This document shows positions 60,898-64,000 of a stretch of DNA of 64,000 nt, piece after piece; position 1 is the first letter of the stretch; every line of letters begins with the position of its first letter. The notes beneath the pieces are model-generated. The model was given only the letters and a program-made list of their open reading frames with translations, did not search any database and was not told where the DNA came from. This DNA is from Halomonas halodenitrificans DSM 735. GTDB taxonomy: Bacteria; Pseudomonadota; Gammaproteobacteria; Pseudomonadales; Halomonadaceae. Made by a program: the position numbers and the translations under genes. Location: NCBI RefSeq assembly GCF_000620045.1, contig NZ_JHVH01000001.1, forward strand, positions 124,001 to 188,000. Direction: 5' to 3'.

Positions 60898-61665
60898 ATG
60901 AGCGCCAACCCCAGCTCCAGGGACAAGCAGACCATCGATTTCGGCTATCAGGAGGTCCCCCTCGAGGAGAAGGCCTCCCGGGTGGCCGATGTGTTCCACT
61001 CCGTAGCGGCCCGCTACGATGTCATGAATGACCTGATGTCGTTCGGCATTCACCGGCTATGGAAGCGACTGACCATCGAGCGGGCCGGCGTGCGGCCCGG
61101 CCACAGCGTGCTCGACATCGCCGGCGGCACCGGCGACCTGACCCAGAAGTTCTCGCGTACGGTAGGCCCCCGTGGCCGCGTCGTCCTGGCCGACATCAAC
61201 GAATCGATGCTGCGCGTCGGCCGCGACAAGCTGCTCGACCACGGCGTGGGCGGCAACGTCGAGTATGTCCAGGCCAACGCCGAGTGTCTGCCCTTCCCGG
61301 ACAACACCTTCGATTGCATCACCATTGCCTTCGGCCTGCGCAACGTCACCGACAAGGATGCCGCCCTGCGCTCCATGGCCCGGGTCCTCAAGCCCGGCGG
61401 TCGCCTGCTGGTGCTGGAATTCTCCAAGCCACGCAACCCCCTGCTCACCCGCGCCTACGACGAGTACTCCTTCCGCCTGCTGCCGAAGATCGGCCAGGTG
61501 GTGGCCAGCGATGCCGACAGCTACCGCTATCTGGCCGAGTCGATCCGCATGCATCCCGACCAGGAGACGCTCAAGTCGATGATGGAGATGGCAGGACTCG
61601 AGCGAGTGGAGTACACCAACATGACCGGGGGCATCGTCGCCCTGCATCGCGGCATTAAATTATAA
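60898..61665 (+). CDS. ubiE: Ubiquinone/menaquinone C-methyltransferase UbiE
   Basis: SAM-dependent methylation of the ring carbon in ubiquinone biosynthesis. The protein has 255 aa. The SAM-binding motif is [15 protein letters not shown], with [15 protein letters not shown] upstream and [16 protein letters not shown] in the post-I motifs; [13 protein letters not shown] is the typical C terminus. It overlaps ubiJ (TAATG), forming a ubiE-ubiJ-ubiB operon. Confidence 0.97.
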   Translation: MSANPSSRDKQTIDFGYQEVPLEEKASRVADVFHSVAARYDVMNDLMSFGIHRLWKRLTIERAGVRPGHSVLDIAGGTGDLTQKFSRTVGPRGRVVLADINESMLRVGRDKLLDHGVGGNVEYVQANAECLPFPDNTFDCITIAFGLRNVTDKDAALRSMARVLKPGGRLLVLEFSKPRNPLLTRAYDEYSFRLLPKIGQVVASDADSYRYLAESIRMHPDQETLKSMMEMAGLERVEYTNMTGGIVALHRGIKL

Positions 61666-62288
61666 TGTTAATGCTCGCTGCTTTTGAGAGAACCCTGAAC
61701 GCCCTGCTGGCGCGCGACCCCGCCGCACCGGCGCGCCTGGCCCGCCTCGCCGGCCAGCGCCTGCTGCTGCGCCTCGAGAACCCCGAACTGGCGCTGGCCC
61801 TGCACTGTCATCCTGGCGGCCTCGACCTGCTGCGCCCCGATGACACGACCGAAGAGGCCTACGATGCCGTGGTGGAGCTGGACGCCGAGACCCTCGGCGC
61901 CCTGCTGGGCGGCGCCTCCCTGGAGCGGCTGATGTTCCAGGGGCAACTCGCGGTGCGCGGCCGGATCCCGCTGCTGGAGGCGACTCGGGACCTGCTCCTC
62001 GACCTCGACCTCGACTGGGAAGGGGAACTGGCTCGCTGGCTCGGCGACCTCCCCGCCCATAGCCTGGCCGAGGGGCTACGCCGCCTGGGGCGCTTCGGGC
62101 TGCGCACTCACGAGGAGTTCTGCGCCGACCTCTCCGAGTACCTGGTCGAGGAGGCCCGCCTGTTACCGGGGCGTCCCCAGCTCGAGGTCCTGCGCGACCA
62201 TCTGACCGAGCTCGAAGTGGCCGCCGACCGTCTCGAGGCACGGCTGACCCGCCTGCACCGACGCCTGTCGAACAGGGTGACGGCATGA
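61665..62288 (+). CDS. ubiJ: Ubiquinone biosynthesis accessory factor UbiJ
   Basis: SCP2-domain lipid-binding factor of the soluble Ubi complex that holds hydrophobic ubiquinone intermediates. The protein has 207 aa. The SCP2-like region spans about 15-115 (including [20 protein letters not shown]) and is followed by a helical C-terminal region. Weak overall conservation is normal for this family; the call rests on the domain and its place between ubiE and ubiB, with which it overlaps (TAATG and ATGA). Confidence 0.92.
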   Translation: MLMLAAFERTLNALLARDPAAPARLARLAGQRLLLRLENPELALALHCHPGGLDLLRPDDTTEEAYDAVVELDAETLGALLGGASLERLMFQGQLAVRGRIPLLEATRDLLLDLDLDWEGELARWLGDLPAHSLAEGLRRLGRFGLRTHEEFCADLSEYLVEEARLLPGRPQLEVLRDHLTELEVAADRLEARLTRLHRRLSNRVTA

Positions 62289-63910
62289 TCCTGCTACGCC
62301 TGCTGCGCATCCTGAGGATAATCACCCGCTATCGCCTCGACACCCTGCTGCCTCTCGAGCGCCTGCCCTGGCCGCTTCGGACCTTGTTCAGGCTTTCGCC
62401 GCTGCGCCTGATCCCCATCGGCGAGCGCTCCCGCGGCGAACGCCTGCGCCTGGCGCTGGAGTCGCTTGGCCCCATTTTCGTCAAGTTCGGCCAGGTGCTA
62501 TCCACTCGTCGCGATCTGTTTCCCGAGGATGTGGCCGACGAGCTCAGGCGCCTCCAAGACCAGGTGCCGCCCTTCCCCGGCCATGAGGCCCGCGACGTGG
62601 TGGAGTCGGAGCTGGGCCTGCCGGTCACCGAGGCCTTCGCACGCTTCGACGCCGAGCCGCTGGCTTCTGCCTCCATTGCCCAGGTCCACGGCGCACGGTT
62701 GCACGACGGCGAGGAAGTCGTGGTCAAGATCATCCGCCCCGGCATCGAACGAGTGATGCGCCAGGATATGGCCCTGCTCTATCGTTTCGCTCGCCTGCTG
62801 AGTATCGTGCCGGAGGCACGACGCCTGCGGCCACTGGAGGTGGTGCGCGACTATGAGACGACCCTGTTCGACGAGCTCGACCTGCACAAGGAGGCGGCCA
62901 ACACCTCCCAGCTCAAGCGCAACTTCAAGGGCTCCACTCAGCTCTATGTGCCGGCCATCCATTGGGACCTGACCCGCCACCGGGTGATGGTTCAGGAGCG
63001 CATCTACGGCGTGCCGGTGGCCGACCTCGACGCACTCAGGGCTCAGGGTACCGACCTCAAGAAGCTCGCCGAACGCGGCGTGGAAATCTTCTTCACCCAG
63101 GTCTTTCGCGACAACTTCTTCCACGCCGACATGCACCCGGGCAATATCTTCGTTTCCCGCAAGCATCCCCACGACCCGCAATATATCGCGATCGACTGCG
63201 GCATCGTCGGTAGTCTGACCCGTGAGGATCAGGACTATCTGGCCCGTAACCTGCTGGCCTTCTTTCACCAGGACTACTACGAGGTCGCGGCGCTGCACAT
63301 CGAGTCGGGCTGGGTCGGCGAACATACCCGTGCCAACGAGTTCGCCGCGGCCATTCGCACCGTTTGCGAGCCGATCCTCGAGAAGCCGCTCAAGGACATC
63401 TCCTTCGGCCAGGTGCTGCTGGGCCTGTTTCAGACCGCCCGGCGCTTCGACATGACGGTACAACCCCAGCTGGTGCTGCTGCAGAAGACCCTGCTCAATA
63501 TCGAGGGTCTCGGGCGTCAACTATACCCCGAGCTCGACCTGTGGAAGACCGCCAAGCCCTATCTGGAACGCTGGATGGAGGAGCGTGCCGGGGTCAAGGG
63601 CTTCTGGGCGTCTCTCAAGCGACAGGCCCCGGAGCTCAGCCACCAACTGCCCGAACTCCCCAGCCTGGCTCACCAGATGCTGAGCCAGGCCGAACTGGAG
63701 AAGCGCCAGCGCCGACTCCAGGGCGAGGCGCTCGGCGGCATCCAGCACCAACTGGAACATCAGGGACGTCACCACCGCCGGATACGGCTGGGCGTATTGC
63801 TGGTCGTGCTGGGCGTGGCCTGGCAGCCGCTGGCCGAGTGGGCCGACGGGCAACCCTTGCCGGCGCTGGTCGCCGCAGCCGTCGGACTGGCGCTGCTGGC
63901 ATGGCACTGA
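62285..63910 (+). CDS. ubiB: Ubiquinone biosynthesis kinase-like protein UbiB
   Basis: Atypical ABC1/ADCK-family kinase or ATPase that supports the ubiquinone biosynthesis complex at the membrane. The protein has 541 aa. The KxGQ motif is [15 protein letters not shown], followed by the Ala-rich nucleotide loop [13 protein letters not shown]. Catalytic regions are [18 protein letters not shown] and [10 protein letters not shown]. Two C-terminal transmembrane helices (about 497-540) anchor it. Confidence 0.97.
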   Translation: MILLRLLRILRIITRYRLDTLLPLERLPWPLRTLFRLSPLRLIPIGERSRGERLRLALESLGPIFVKFGQVLSTRRDLFPEDVADELRRLQDQVPPFPGHEARDVVESELGLPVTEAFARFDAEPLASASIAQVHGARLHDGEEVVVKIIRPGIERVMRQDMALLYRFARLLSIVPEARRLRPLEVVRDYETTLFDELDLHKEAANTSQLKRNFKGSTQLYVPAIHWDLTRHRVMVQERIYGVPVADLDALRAQGTDLKKLAERGVEIFFTQVFRDNFFHADMHPGNIFVSRKHPHDPQYIAIDCGIVGSLTREDQDYLARNLLAFFHQDYYEVAALHIESGWVGEHTRANEFAAAIRTVCEPILEKPLKDISFGQVLLGLFQTARRFDMTVQPQLVLLQKTLLNIEGLGRQLYPELDLWKTAKPYLERWMEERAGVKGFWASLKRQAPELSHQLPELPSLAHQMLSQAELEKRQRRLQGEALGGIQHQLEHQGRHHRRIRLGVLLVVLGVAWQPLAEWADGQPLPALVAAAVGLALLAWH

Positions 63911-63950
63911 TTTCATTTCTTGCTCGCCATCTTTCATGGAGACGTCATCG

Positions 63951-64000
63951 ATGAGTGATATTCTCGAACGACTACAGGTTGTCCTGGATCAACGCCGCGA
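63951..64000 (+). CDS. hisE: Phosphoribosyl-ATP diphosphatase HisE (5' end only)
   Basis: The first 16 codons (MSDILERLQVVLDQRR) match the start of HisE, which hydrolyses phosphoribosyl-ATP in histidine synthesis. Only the N terminus is present. The position 40 bp after ubiB, where Pseudomonas has hisI then hisE, supports it; hisI is not in between here. With so little sequence the call is moderate. Confidence 0.65.
   Translation, partial: MSDILERLQVVLDQRR

Overview
The window is a GC-rich, densely packed stretch of a gammaproteobacterial chromosome. Gene content and order are those of core housekeeping loci shared with Pseudomonas and its relatives. A Na+-translocating oxaloacetate decarboxylase, a DUF481 ('salt-induced outer membrane protein') gene and the overall protein style point to a halophile of the Halomonadaceae (Halomonas-like). 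That assignment is inferred from gene content and recalled family knowledge, not from a search. No phage, insertion sequence, CRISPR array or large island is visible; almost all of the DNA is explained by conserved genes.

Layout. (1) 1-14341, minus strand: ccmABCDEFGHI (cytochrome c maturation), then smc, zipA and a truncated ligA at the window edge. (2) 14453-15630, plus strand: an SOS-box-controlled LexA/UmuD-like protease without a DNA-binding domain, overlapping an IMPACT/YigZ-family gene. (3) 15686-19120, minus strand: oadGAB sodium pump; then dusC on the plus strand. (4) 20278-27582, minus strand: pncC, recA (with a LexA box), recX, alaS, lysC, csrA, tRNA-Ser(GCT) and two identical tRNA-Arg(ACG) genes, which is the classical recA-alaS-csrA-serV-argV neighbourhood. 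(5) 27732-30921, plus strand: mutS and fdxA. (6) 30985-31364: a non-coding stretch that looks like a Gac/Rsm-type small RNA on the minus strand. (7) 31370-36818, minus strand: pyrG-kdsA-eno and gltD. (8) 37000-48123: gltB, an AT-rich 450-bp gap, aroB, aroK and pilQPONM, with a divergent promoter to mrcA. (9) 48124-64000: mrcA, a DUF481 gene broken by one amber codon, a malic enzyme, rpmE, priA-argS-SPOR protein-hslVU, a palindromic intergenic repeat, a DUF971 gene, ubiE-ubiJ-ubiB and the first codons of hisE.

The most interesting signal is the 448-bp gap between the convergent fdxA and eno genes. On the minus strand it holds a TTGAAA promoter, about 250 nt of non-coding RNA with ten GGA motifs (three of them in the loops of small hairpins), and a rho-independent terminator that no protein gene accounts for. 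Upstream lies an 18-bp interrupted palindrome close to the GacA/UvrY binding consensus. In Pseudomonas, rsmZ also lies beside fdxA. I infer a CsrA-sequestering sRNA (RsmZ/CsrB type); its likely target, csrA, is 10 kb away in the same window.

Other points of note: the LexA box on the HTH-less LexA-like gene; 22-bp tandem repeats that duplicate the stop-codon end of gltB; a 22-bp perfect palindrome upstream of fdxA; a MITE/REP-like inverted-repeat element after hslU; a heat-shock-like promoter before hslV; a short PilQ; and a greatly expanded ZipA linker.
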